A DNA stretch of 12,722 bases from CAYSDL01 sp964429875. GTDB lineage: Bacteria; Fidelibacterota; Marinisomatia; SCGC-AAA003-L08; D37C17. Made by a program: the position numbers and the translations under genes. Within the stretch, counting starts at the first letter, position 1; every line of letters starts with the position of its first letter. Positions 6,806 through 12,722 of this stretch are shown here, one piece after another. The notes below the pieces were generated by a model. That model saw nothing but the letters and a program-made list of their open reading frames with translations. It was not told the origin of the DNA and ran no database searches. The DNA lies in NCBI GenBank assembly GCA_964429875.1, contig CAYSDL010000040.1, positions 1 to 12,722 on the forward strand. The letters are read 5' to 3'.

Positions 6806-7114
6806 TTAATCTATTTGATCTCCATTTTTCCTATTAATTCTAACTTTTTTTCCATCTTTCAATACTTTAAAACCAACCTTAATTTCTTTCCCTTTATACA
6901 CTAACATTAGATTCGAAAGATTAATAGATAGTTCTTTTTCAACTATACCTCCTTGAGGATTTTCTTGATTGGGTCTCATATGCTTTTTAGCTACATTAAT
7001 GCCTTCAACAAAAGCTCTATTTTTATCAAGTAATAATTTTACAACTCTACCTGTTTTGCCTTTATAATTTCCAGCAATAACTTTAACATTATCATTTTTC
7101 TTTATTCTATACAT
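6806..7114 (-). CDS. rplX: 50S ribosomal protein L24 (uL24)
   Basis: L24 is one of the assembly-starting 50S proteins and lies by the polypeptide exit tunnel. The 102-residue product starts MYRIKKNDNVKVIAGNYKGK, which is the KOW motif that binds rRNA (roughly residues 6-33). It then has HMRPNQENPQGGIVEKE (45-61), LSNLMLVYKGK (66-76) and a basic end (GKKVRINRKNGDQID). Length is normal. Its ATG lies one base after the rplN stop. This gene opens the segment equivalent to the later part of the E. coli spc operon. Confidence 0.98.
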   Translation of the reverse strand: MYRIKKNDNVKVIAGNYKGKTGRVVKLLLDKNRAFVEGINVAKKHMRPNQENPQGGIVEKELSINLSNLMLVYKGKEIKVGFKVLKDGKKVRINRKNGDQID

Positions 7115-7115
7115 A

Positions 7116-7484
7116 TTAAATCACCTCAGGTGCTAAAGATAAAATTTTCATAAATTGTTTTTCTCTTAACTCTCTTGCAACTGGCCCAAAAACACGCGTC
7201 CCCCGTGGCTCTTTTTGATCATTAATAAGCACTACAGCATTATCATCAAATCTAATATATGAACCATCTGTTCTTTTAATTTCTTTATTTGTCCTTACAA
7301 CAACAGCTCTATGAACTTCACCTTTTTTCAATGCTGAATTAGGAATAGCTTTTTTAATTGTAATAACAATTATATCACCTACTCTTGCGTATCTTTTCCT
7401 AGAACCTCCAAGAACTTTAATACAAAGAACCTGCTTAGCACCAGTATTATCAGCTACGTTTAATCTTGTTTCTTGTTGAATCAT
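7116..7484 (-). CDS. rplN: 50S ribosomal protein L14 (uL14)
   Basis: L14 contacts 23S rRNA and 16S helix 44 (bridge B8) and is the docking site for the silencing factor RsfS in many bacteria. The 122-residue product has the full family pattern: MIQQETRLNVADNTGAKQVL (1-20), GGSRKRYARVGDIIVITIKK (26-45), GEVHRAVVVRT (55-65), DDNAVVLIND (80-89), PRGTRVFGPVARELR (93-107) and KILSLAPEV at the end. Length is exactly that of the family. It begins 2 bases after the rpsQ stop. In E. coli a spc promoter precedes this gene; here there is no room for one between genes. Confidence 0.99.
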   Translation of the reverse strand: MIQQETRLNVADNTGAKQVLCIKVLGGSRKRYARVGDIIVITIKKAIPNSALKKGEVHRAVVVRTNKEIKRTDGSYIRFDDNAVVLINDQKEPRGTRVFGPVARELREKQFMKILSLAPEVI

Positions 7485-7486
7485 AA

Positions 7487-7753
7487 TTAAATTTTTACTG
7501 CCTTTTCTTTAATTTCTTTAACACGCCATCTTTTTAACTTACTAAGCGGTTTTGATTCCAATATCAAAACAACATCTCCATTGTCACAGTTATTTTTTGG
7601 ATCATGCGCATAATATTTTTTTGAACGTCTTACATATTTTTTATATACTGGATGAGGAAACTTTCTACTAGTCTCAACTATAACTGTTTTATCCATCTTA
7701 TCAGATATAACAGTTCCAATTAACTGTTTTTTATTAGTAGTATTTTTTTTCAT
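7487..7753 (-). CDS. rpsQ: 30S ribosomal protein S17 (uS17)
   Basis: S17 is a primary 16S rRNA-binding protein of the 30S body with an OB fold. The 88-residue product shows LIGTVISDKMDKTVIVETSR (11-30), HPVYKKYVRRSKKYYAHDP (34-52), and the signature GDVVLILESKPLSKLKRWRV (59-78). Length is normal. Its ATG overlaps the rpmC stop by 4 bases (ATGA), a classic coupling arrangement. Confidence 0.98.
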   Translation of the reverse strand: MKKNTTNKKQLIGTVISDKMDKTVIVETSRKFPHPVYKKYVRRSKKYYAHDPKNNCDNGDVVLILESKPLSKLKRWRVKEIKEKAVKI

Positions 7754-7953
7754 TTTTTAATACCTAACTCATATTGTCTTATTTGTGTTTTTACTCTGGC
7801 AATATCCTTTCTTACATGTCTCAATTTTTGAGGATGCTCTAATTGCTGAAGTGCTTTTTGAAATTTATAATTAAAAAGCGAATCAGTCAAACCATTCAAT
7901 TTTACATTTAACTCATCAATTGTCATATCTTTGATATTTTTTTTCTTTGCCAT
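7750..7953 (-). CDS. rpmC: 50S ribosomal protein L29 (uL29)
   Basis: L29 is a two-helix protein beside the exit tunnel near L23, the trigger factor and SRP docking site. The 67-residue product has a short lysine-rich start, then MTIDELNVKLNGLTDSLFNY and FQKALQQLEHPQKLRHVRKD, followed by IARVKTQIRQYE. These match the family pattern LFNLRFQ.A..QLENP..+R.VR+DIARIKT. Its TGA stop forms the 4-base ATGA overlap with rpsQ. Its ATG is 4 bases after the rplP stop. Confidence 0.97.
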   Translation of the reverse strand: MAKKKNIKDMTIDELNVKLNGLTDSLFNYKFQKALQQLEHPQKLRHVRKDIARVKTQIRQYELGIKK

Positions 7954-7957
7954 ACGA

Positions 7958-8377
7958 CTAGTTTCCTAAGTTTCTTTTTGCAACTATTTTTGTTTTAATA
8001 TTTATCTTGTGTGAGCAAGCTCTAAATGCTTCTTTTGCCTGTTCAAACGTTAATCCATCTACTTCAAAAAGTATTCTTCCTGGTTTAATCACTGAAACCC
8101 AGTATTCAGGAGTTCCTTTACCTTTACCCATCCTAGTTTCAGCTGGTTTTTTTGTTATAGGTTTATGAGGAAAAATTCTAATCCACATTTTACCTAATTT
8201 CCTCACCCTCCTAGAAATAGCAACTCTTGAAGCTTCAATTTGTCTACTAGATATCCATCCAGACTCAAGGGCCTTCATTCCATAAGTGCCATATGTAACA
8301 TAATTTCCGCGCATAGCCATTCCTCTATTCTTTCCTTTTTGCGGCCTTCTATATTTTACTTTTTTTGGTGATAACAT
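7958..8377 (-). CDS. rplP: 50S ribosomal protein L16 (uL16)
   Basis: L16 is a late-assembling 50S protein that helps shape the A and P tRNA sites. The 139-residue product carries MLSPKKVKYRRPQKGKNRG (1-19), the mid-block SSRQIEASRVAISRRVRKLG (43-62), WIRIFPHKPITKKPAETRMG (65-84) with Arg82 in the loop equivalent to the hydroxylated Arg81 of E. coli, then GKGTPEYWVSVIKPGRILFE (87-106). Length is normal. It follows rpsC after 13 bases and ends with TAG. No unusual substitution stands out. Confidence 0.98.
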   Translation of the reverse strand: MLSPKKVKYRRPQKGKNRGMAMRGNYVTYGTYGMKALESGWISSRQIEASRVAISRRVRKLGKMWIRIFPHKPITKKPAETRMGKGKGTPEYWVSVIKPGRILFEVDGLTFEQAKEAFRACSHKINIKTKIVAKRNLGN

Positions 8378-8390
8378 TTTTTATTCTCAA

Positions 8391-9008
8391 TTATTTCTGA
8401 TTATATATCCAAACTTTTATTCCAATTATTCCATAAGTAGTATTTGCTTCAACATGTGCATAATCGATAAGAGCTCTTAAAGTATGTAATGGGACCCTGC
8501 CTTCTCTAAATGTTTCATTTCTAGCAATTTCTGCACCATTTAACCTTCCAGCAACTCTAACTCTGATTCCTAAAGCTCCTACGCTCATAGTAGTTTGTAT
8601 AGACTTTTTAACAGCTCTTCTATAATTTATTTTCTTTTCAATCTGCTGAGCTATATTTTGACCAACAAGTTTAGCTACTAATGCAGGACCTTTAATTTCA
8701 AAAACATTAACTTGAACCTCATAACCAATTAACTTATTCAATATTTTCTTTAAACTATCAACTTCTGATCCACCCTTACCAATAACTAAACCTGGCCTTG
8801 ATGTTTTTATTGTAATTGAAACTTTTTTAGAAGTACGAACAATTTCAACATCTGCTATACTAGCTGATTCATATTTTTTATTAATAAATTTTCTTAAAAT
8901 AATATCTTCTTTTAATCGATCAGCAAAGTTTTTTTCATCAAACCACACAGAATTCCATTTTCTATTAATTCCAAGCCTTAAACCTATAGGATTACACTTT
9001 TGACCCAA
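8391..9008 (-). CDS. rpsC: 30S ribosomal protein S3 (uS3), TTG start
   Basis: S3 lies in the 30S head at the mRNA entry tunnel and takes part in mRNA unwinding. The 205-residue product begins MGQKCNPIGLRLG, the family N-terminus, so the start is certain even though the codon is TTG. An AAGGGG site stands 5 bases upstream. The type II KH domain spans about residues 38-110 with the GXXG loop in GLVIGKGGSEVDSLK (73-87). The C-terminal domain has GRLNGAEIARNETFREGRVP (154-173) and TLRALIDYAHVEANTTYGII (176-195), and ends GIKVWIYNQK. It lacks the extra C-terminal tail of longer S3 proteins. It follows rplV after 9 bases. Confidence 0.97.
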   Translation of the reverse strand: MGQKCNPIGLRLGINRKWNSVWFDEKNFADRLKEDIILRKFINKKYESASIADVEIVRTSKKVSITIKTSRPGLVIGKGGSEVDSLKKILNKLIGYEVQVNVFEIKGPALVAKLVGQNIAQQIEKKINYRRAVKKSIQTTMSVGALGIRVRVAGRLNGAEIARNETFREGRVPLHTLRALIDYAHVEANTTYGIIGIKVWIYNQK

Positions 9009-9013
9009 TTTTA

Positions 9014-9019
9014 CCCCTT
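9014..9019 (-). promoter_or_regulatory. Shine-Dalgarno site deciding the TTG start of rpsC
   Basis: AAGGGG overlaps the end of the rplV stop codon (TAAGGGG) and lies 5 bases before the TTG. No ATG occurs in the rpsC frame near the family N-terminus, so this site and the conserved GQKCNPIGLR sequence together place the start. Confidence 0.8.
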
Positions 9020-9356
9020 ATTTATTATCTGATATTGTTATAGTTAAATGACTACTTCTTTTTCTAATAGGGGTTGCACGCCCCATAGCACGAGGTCTAA
9101 ATCTTTTCATAGTAGGACCTTGATCAACATATGCATTTTTTATATACAAATTTTCTTTATCGACATTATCATTCTGCATCAATAAATTGGCAACACCTGA
9201 ATTTAGAGCCTTTACAATAAAAACTGATGCTTTCTTATTTGCAAATGTCAATTTATTTAGTGCTTTACCAACTTTTAAACCAGTCACTTGATTCAATACA
9301 AATCTTATTTTAGTTGCTGACTGTTTTAAATGTTTCAATTTAACTGTTGTCTCCAT
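9018..9356 (-). CDS. rplV: 50S ribosomal protein L22 (uL22)
   Basis: L22 spans the 50S and its long beta-hairpin lines the polypeptide exit tunnel, where macrolide resistance and stalling contacts occur. The 112-residue product has the globular part (KLKHLKQSATKIRFVLNQVT, residues 7-26, and GLKVGKALNKLTFANKKA) and NSGVANLLMQ, followed by the hairpin segment with GPTMKRFRPRAMGRATPIRK (79-98) and RSSHLTITI near the end. The hairpin tip has normal length, with no insertion. It begins 3 bases after the rpsS stop. Confidence 0.98.
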   Translation of the reverse strand: METTVKLKHLKQSATKIRFVLNQVTGLKVGKALNKLTFANKKASVFIVKALNSGVANLLMQNDNVDKENLYIKNAYVDQGPTMKRFRPRAMGRATPIRKRSSHLTITISDNK

Positions 9357-9359
9357 AAA

Positions 9360-9629
9360 TTATTTCTTTCGATCTCCTGAATGACCTCTAAAAATTCTAG
9401 TTGGTGAGAATTCTCCTAATTTATGCCCCACCATATTTTCAGATACAAAAACAGGTATAAATTTATTCCCATTATGGACAGCTAGCGTGTGTCCTACAAA
9501 AATTGGAGAAATAGTTGATCTTCGAGACCATGTTTTTATTACCTCTTTCTTATTAGAAGCATTTAATTTATTAATTTTTTTCTCTAGTTTAAAATCTACG
9601 TAAGGACCTTTTTTTAATGATCTAGCCAC
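9360..9629 (-). CDS. rpsS: 30S ribosomal protein S19 (uS19), GTG start
   Basis: S19 sits in the 30S head, pairs with S13 and touches the A-site finger of the 50S. The 89-residue product has ARSLKKGPYVDFKLEKKI (2-19), TWSRRSTISPIFVGHTLAVH (33-52), and the signature with ENMVGHKLGEFSPTRIFRGH (64-83). The start codon is GTG, overlapping the rplB stop by one base (TAGTG). A GAGGAG site lies 6 bases upstream, inside the end of rplB, and the family N-terminus begins exactly here. Length is normal. Confidence 0.98.
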   Translation of the reverse strand: MARSLKKGPYVDFKLEKKINKLNASNKKEVIKTWSRRSTISPIFVGHTLAVHNGNKFIPVFVSENMVGHKLGEFSPTRIFRGHSGDRKK

Positions 9630-10456
9630 TATTTTCTCCTCTTAACAATAAACTTATTAGAAGTTTTTTTCTTATTCCTAGTTTTATAACCTTTCGCAGG
9701 AGTCCCCCATGGTGATACAGGATGTCTGCCACCAGAAGTTCTTCCTTCGCCTCCACCATGTGGATGGTCTACTGGGTTCATAGCTACACCTCTTACCTTC
9801 GGCCTTTTACCAAGCCACCTAGATCTACCAGCTTTTCCAATTTTGATATTTTCATGAGTTTTATTACCAACAATACCTATTGTTGCTAAACAACTATCTA
9901 AGACCATACGAATTTCACCTGAGGGCAACTTTAAAGTAATCATATTTTTCTCTTTTGCCATAACTCGAGCATAAGTGCCTGCACTTCTAGCCATTTGTGC
10001 ACCTTTTCCAGGTTTTAATTCAATATTGTGGACAAGCATACCATCAGGAATATTTCCTAAAACTGTAGTATTCCCAGTTTTAAAGGGAATATTTTCTTTA
10101 GATGAAATAATTTTATTCCCTACTTTCAATCCATCGGGAGCTATAATATATCTCTTTTCATTATCTTTATATTTGACAAGTGCTATTCTTGATGATCTAT
10201 TTGGATCATATTCAATAGATTCAATATTACCCACAATATCAAATTTATTTCTTTTAAAATCAATAATTCTATACCTTCTTCTATGGCCACCACCTCTTCT
10301 TCTTGATGTAATTCTACCTAGATTATTTCTACCACCAGTTTTTCTAAGAGCTACTGTCAAGCTTCTTTCAGGTTTAGCCTTAGTAATTTCTTCAAAAGAA
10401 GAAATTGACATATACCTTCTACTCGGAGTATCTGGTTTTAATTTTTTAACAGGCAT
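9629..10456 (-). CDS. rplB: 50S ribosomal protein L2 (uL2)
   Basis: L2 is a core 50S protein needed for subunit joining and peptidyl transfer. The 275-residue product is of standard length. The N-terminal OB domain has KTGGRNNLGRITSRRRGGGH (39-58) and YRIIDFKRNKFDIVG (62-76). The central SH3-like domain has ELKPGKGAQMARSAGTYARV (146-165). The C-terminal signature VAMNPVDHPHGGGEGRTSGG (224-243) holds the conserved histidines His231 and His233, next to the E. coli His229 position. A basic tail (KKKTSNKFIVKRRK) closes it. The stop is TAG, overlapping the rpsS GTG. AAGGAG at the end of rplW, about 10 bases ahead of the ATG, may serve as its ribosome binding site. Confidence 0.99.
   Translation of the reverse strand: MPVKKLKPDTPSRRYMSISSFEEITKAKPERSLTVALRKTGGRNNLGRITSRRRGGGHRRRYRIIDFKRNKFDIVGNIESIEYDPNRSSRIALVKYKDNEKRYIIAPDGLKVGNKIISSKENIPFKTGNTTVLGNIPDGMLVHNIELKPGKGAQMARSAGTYARVMAKEKNMITLKLPSGEIRMVLDSCLATIGIVGNKTHENIKIGKAGRSRWLGKRPKVRGVAMNPVDHPHGGGEGRTSGGRHPVSPWGTPAKGYKTRNKKKTSNKFIVKRRK
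9636..9641 (-). promoter_or_regulatory. Shine-Dalgarno site for the GTG start of rpsS
   Basis: GAGGAG occurs within the last codons of rplB, 6 bases before the GTG of rpsS. It supports initiation at GTG. The same bases encode Arg residues of L2, so coding and initiation signals overlap. Confidence 0.8.
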
Positions 10457-10458
10457 TA

Positions 10459-10773
10459 TTAAAATTCTCCTTCAACAAAATCTATCTTATTACCTTCCAT
10501 AAGAGTTACTACTGCTTTTTTCCAATTTTTTCTGTGTCCTGAAGTTCTTAATATATTGCCAGAACTCCGTATAGTAGTTTGCTTCTTTTTACCTTTAAAA
10601 TTCATCGTTCTAACATTATTGACTTTAACTCCAAATCGACTTTCAATAGCTGATTTAATTTGCAGTTTATTAGAGTTAACATTAACTTTAAAAACATATT
10701 TATTTTGAGCAGTTAGTATATTACTTTTCTCACTCAAAATTGGACTTATTATTATATCAGTTGCATTAATCAT
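10459..10773 (-). CDS. rplW: 50S ribosomal protein L23 (uL23)
   Basis: L23 lies at the exit of the peptide tunnel and is the binding site for trigger factor and SRP. The 104-residue product starts with IISPILSEKSN (8-18) and has KYVFKVNVNSNKLQIKSAIE (25-44), then FGVKVNNVRTMNFKGKKKQT (47-66) and SGHRKNWKKAVVTLMEG near the end, all family blocks. Length is normal. It starts 2 bases after the rplD stop and ends 2 bases before rplB. Confidence 0.98.
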   Translation of the reverse strand: MINATDIIISPILSEKSNILTAQNKYVFKVNVNSNKLQIKSAIESRFGVKVNNVRTMNFKGKKKQTTIRSSGNILRTSGHRKNWKKAVVTLMEGNKIDFVEGEF

Positions 10774-10775
10774 TA

Positions 10776-11405
10776 TTAAATTAAATTCTCATTTATATAT
10801 TCAAGACCTGATTTATCAACTAACAAATAATTACAATTCATAATATCATAGGTTGAAAAAGAAGTAACTCTAACTACATTTATTTTCTCTAAATTCTTCG
10901 AACTTAAATACAAGTTGCTATTATCCACATCCCCAGTAATTAAAGTTATTTTCTCATTGTTTAAATCAAAATTACTTAACATTTTAACAAAATCTTTTGT
11001 TTTATGTGTTTTAAATCCAAACTGATCAACTATTTTATAAGAAGATGAAGACACCTTCAATGATAATGCACTTTTTTTAGCTAAAAGTTTTACTTTTTTA
11101 TTAACCTTTACTTCATATTTATGAGGCTTTGGTCCAAATGCAGACCCACCATGCACCCTTGAGGGATTTCTAGTTGATCCAACTCTTGCCCTACCTGTTC
11201 CTTTTTGTTTCCACGGTTTAGCTCCACCTCCTCTTACTTCAGATCTAGTTTTTGAAGATGCAGTACCTTGTCTCTTTGCTGCTAATTCCGATTTAACAAC
11301 AAGATATATGCAATGTTCATTTGGCTTTACCTTAAAAATATCATCTTTAAGATTTGCTTTATCTTTAGCTTTTTTTCCAGATATATTATATAAATCAACT
11401 TTCAT
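10776..11405 (-). CDS. rplD: 50S ribosomal protein L4 (uL4)
   Basis: L4 is an early assembly protein whose long loop reaches the exit tunnel opposite L22. In E. coli it also represses the S10 operon through the mRNA leader and represses RNase E. The 209-residue product carries the loop region with RQGTASSKTRSEVRGGGAKP (45-64), WKQKGTGRARVGSTRNPSRV (65-84) and HGGSAFGPKPHKY (85-97). The C-terminal half is more divergent and Ser/Asn/Lys-rich, as expected for an AT-rich genome. It begins 5 bases after the rplC stop, without a visible Shine-Dalgarno. The E. coli-type leader target upstream of rpsJ is absent here. Confidence 0.97.
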   Translation of the reverse strand: MKVDLYNISGKKAKDKANLKDDIFKVKPNEHCIYLVVKSELAAKRQGTASSKTRSEVRGGGAKPWKQKGTGRARVGSTRNPSRVHGGSAFGPKPHKYEVKVNKKVKLLAKKSALSLKVSSSSYKIVDQFGFKTHKTKDFVKMLSNFDLNNEKITLITGDVDNSNLYLSSKNLEKINVVRVTSFSTYDIMNCNYLLVDKSGLEYINENLI

Positions 11406-11410
11406 AAAAT

Positions 11411-12355
11411 TTAGCTTTTAGTTAAAAATACTATTCTATTATTTGGTCCAGGAATTGATCCTTTTACAAATATCAGATTATTTTTTTCATCAATATTTAA
11501 AATTTGTAAATTTTTAATACTTACTCTATTATTACCCATTCGACCAGCCATTTTCATTCCAGGGAATATTCTTCCAGGTGAAGTTCCAGCTCCAACGGAG
11601 CCTGATTTTCTCATAACGCTATTCTTGCCATGAGAAGCTCTTCCTCCACCAAAACCATGTCTTTTCATGTGCCCAGCAAATCCCTTGCCTTTTGAAAAAC
11701 CAGTTATATTCACAAAATCACCCTGAGAAAATTGATTCACTTGGATAGTGCAACCTAAAGATAAATTGTCAATTTTATCATTAACTTTAAATTCTTTTAA
11801 AATCTTTTTTGGATTAGACTTTGATTTAGAAAAGTGTCCTAAAAGAGCTTTAGTAGTTTTTGATTCTTTTTTATCTAAGTAACCAATTTGAACTGAGCTA
11901 TATCCATCATTATTAAAATTTTTAATTTGCGTCACTGTACATGGACCTGCTTCAACTACAGTGGCTGGGAAAACTGTCCCATCATTAGAAAAAAGCTGAG
12001 TCATTCCAATTTTTTTACCAATTAAATTAGGAAAATTAAAGTCAACAATTGATTTAGAGTCCTTAACTGACTCTTCATTTAAGGAATCTTCTTCAATATC
12101 TGAATCAGAGGCTTTATCAGTTTGAACTTCATTATTTGATAAGTCAATAGATTCTTTTGATTTTGACATTGATTTATTTTGATCCTGATTAGAAGACTTA
12201 TCTGTCACGACTTCTTTTTCTTCAGATACTTTAACTTCTTTCTCGATAGGGGCATTTTCTCCTTGAGAGTCTTCAACAACACCACCATCCTTAGAAATGT
12301 TTTCTAAATCATCTTCTATCATGTAAAAACCATTAATATACATATCATTACTCAT
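11411..12355 (-). CDS. rplC: 50S ribosomal protein L3 (uL3) with long acidic N-terminal extension
   Basis: L3 is one of the first proteins to bind 23S rRNA and reaches the peptidyl transferase centre through its loop. The L3 core starts near residue 110 (NLIGKKIGMTQLFSNDGTVF) and continues with EAGPCTVTQIK (135-145), GFSKGKGFAGHMKRHGFGGG (219-238), GSVGAGTSPGRIFPGMKMAG (252-271) and RMGNNRV. The core of about 205 residues is normal. In front lie about 109 extra residues with 29 acidic and 11 basic by my count, dominated by Asp, Glu, Ser, Lys and Asn, with no recognised domain. No ATG, GTG or TTG lies close to the core start, and AGGA stands about 11 bases before the first ATG, so the extension appears to be translated. 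Met12 or Met63 would shorten it but not remove it. The segment aligned with the methylated Gln of E. coli L3 (GSIGQNQ) lacks Gln. Confidence 0.96.
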   Translation of the reverse strand: MSNDMYINGFYMIEDDLENISKDGGVVEDSQGENAPIEKEVKVSEEKEVVTDKSSNQDQNKSMSKSKESIDLSNNEVQTDKASDSDIEEDSLNEESVKDSKSIVDFNFPNLIGKKIGMTQLFSNDGTVFPATVVEAGPCTVTQIKNFNNDGYSSVQIGYLDKKESKTTKALLGHFSKSKSNPKKILKEFKVNDKIDNLSLGCTIQVNQFSQGDFVNITGFSKGKGFAGHMKRHGFGGGRASHGKNSVMRKSGSVGAGTSPGRIFPGMKMAGRMGNNRVSIKNLQILNIDEKNNLIFVKGSIPGPNNRIVFLTKS

Positions 12356-12361
12356 TAGTCT

Positions 12362-12664
12362 TTATGTCCTAATTTCGATATCAACACCAGCAGGCATATC
12401 AAGTTTCATAAGAGAGTCAACAGTTTTAGCTGTAGAGTTTAATAAATCTATAATTCTACTATGAACAATAATTTGAAATTGTTCTCTAGATTTCTTATCA
12501 ACAAAAACAGAACGGTTAACAGTATAAATTGATTTTTTATTTGGCAAAGGAATGGGGCCTAAAACAAGCGCGCCAGTATCTTTTGCTGTCTTTACAATTT
12601 TATCTGTTGATTTATCTAACAACATGTAATCATACGCTTTTAGCTTTATTCTGATTTTATTCAT
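12362..12664 (-). CDS. rpsJ: 30S ribosomal protein S10 (uS10)
   Basis: S10 is a 30S head protein and, as NusE, also joins the NusB antitermination complex. The 100-residue product reads MNKIRIKLKAYDYMLLDKST, with ALVLGPIPLPNKKSIYTVNR, SVFVDKKSREQFQI, and STAKTVDSLMKLDMPAGVDI at the end, which is the complete family pattern. Its ATG lies only 8 bases after the tuf stop, so the S10 leader used in E. coli for L4 control cannot be present between them. Tuf and S10 are probably on one transcript. The strong ending match to FCB-type S10 sequences is from memory. Confidence 0.98.
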   Translation of the reverse strand: MNKIRIKLKAYDYMLLDKSTDKIVKTAKDTGALVLGPIPLPNKKSIYTVNRSVFVDKKSREQFQIIVHSRIIDLLNSTAKTVDSLMKLDMPAGVDIEIRT

Positions 12665-12672
12665 TATTTATC

Positions 12673-12722
12673 TTACTCAGCAATTTCTGTTACAACACCA
12701 GCGCCAACAGTTCTGCCGCCTT
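12673..12722 (-). CDS. tuf: Elongation factor Tu, last 15 codons (partial)
   Basis: Only the 3' end lies in the window. The minus strand reads GGRTVGAGVVTEIAE and then TAA, which is the near-invariant EF-Tu C-terminus in domain 3 (usual form GGRTVGAGVVTKI or TEI). EF-Tu delivers aminoacyl-tRNA to the ribosome as a GTP complex. The position directly before rpsJ is the common str-to-S10 junction (fusA-tuf-rpsJ). The short length limits certainty, but sequence and position agree. Confidence 0.93.
   Translation of the reverse strand, partial: GGRTVGAGVVTEIAE

Noticed and set aside
6804..7115. S8-binding regulatory hairpin near rplX-rplE, as in the E. coli spc operon
   Set aside because: I could not recognise the S8 target helix by eye; a covariance search against 16S helix 21 mimics would be needed, so it is not claimed.
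9975..10502. Plus-strand frame of 175 codons, leucine- and proline-rich
   Set aside because: It is antisense to L2, whose glycine- and arginine-rich codons read as proline- and serine/leucine-rich on the other strand; L2 is fully conserved here.
1..12722. Hidden defence, mobile or other novel system
   Set aside because: Every stretch is explained by a conserved translation or secretion gene, there are no insertions between genes, and no direct or inverted repeats stood out.

Overview
The window is one uninterrupted bacterial ribosomal-protein gene cluster read entirely from the minus strand (right to left): the merged S10, spc and start of the alpha operons. It opens with the last codons of tuf (EF-Tu) at the right edge and continues rpsJ, rplC, rplD, rplW, rplB, rpsS, rplV, rpsC, rplP, rpmC, rpsQ, rplN, rplX, rplE, rpsN, rpsH, rplF, rplR, rpsE, rpmD, rplO, secY, map, infA, rpmJ, rpsM and a cut-off rpsK at the left edge. 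There are 28 genes, two of them partial, and no gap between genes exceeds 21 bases. There is therefore no gene-free stretch to describe, and I see no tRNA, mobile element, repeat array or obvious terminator.

Organism: the DNA is strongly AT-rich (around 30% G+C by eye). Stops are mostly TAA with some TAG and TGA, so the ordinary bacterial code fits. The order secY-map-infA-rpmJ-rpsM without adk, the S13 tail (RKTVANKKK) and the general look of L5, S10 and S11 lean toward the Bacteroidota/FCB side, perhaps an AT-rich marine lineage such as Marinimicrobia. Several genes have clear Shine-Dalgarno sites (AAGGAG-like), which is unlike typical Bacteroidota. The assignment is tentative.

Layout: 12722-7116 holds EF-Tu's end and the S10-operon proteins through L14; 7114-3192 holds the spc set L24 to L15; 3191-886 holds the non-ribosomal trio SecY (membrane translocon), methionine aminopeptidase and IF-1; 875-1 holds L36, S13 and S11. 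The genes supply both ribosomal subunits plus factors that act on or start new chains (IF-1, MetAP, SecY), so co-transcription makes sense. Many junctions overlap by 1-4 bases or abut, which suggests translational coupling.

Nothing here amounts to a new system. The points most worth checking are a roughly 109-residue acidic N-terminal extension on L3, a roughly 78-residue acidic C-terminal tail on L5, absence of an S10 leader because tuf lies only 8 bases upstream of rpsJ, non-ATG starts for rpsC (TTG) and rpsS (GTG), and two Arg-to-Asn changes in a conserved S13 motif.
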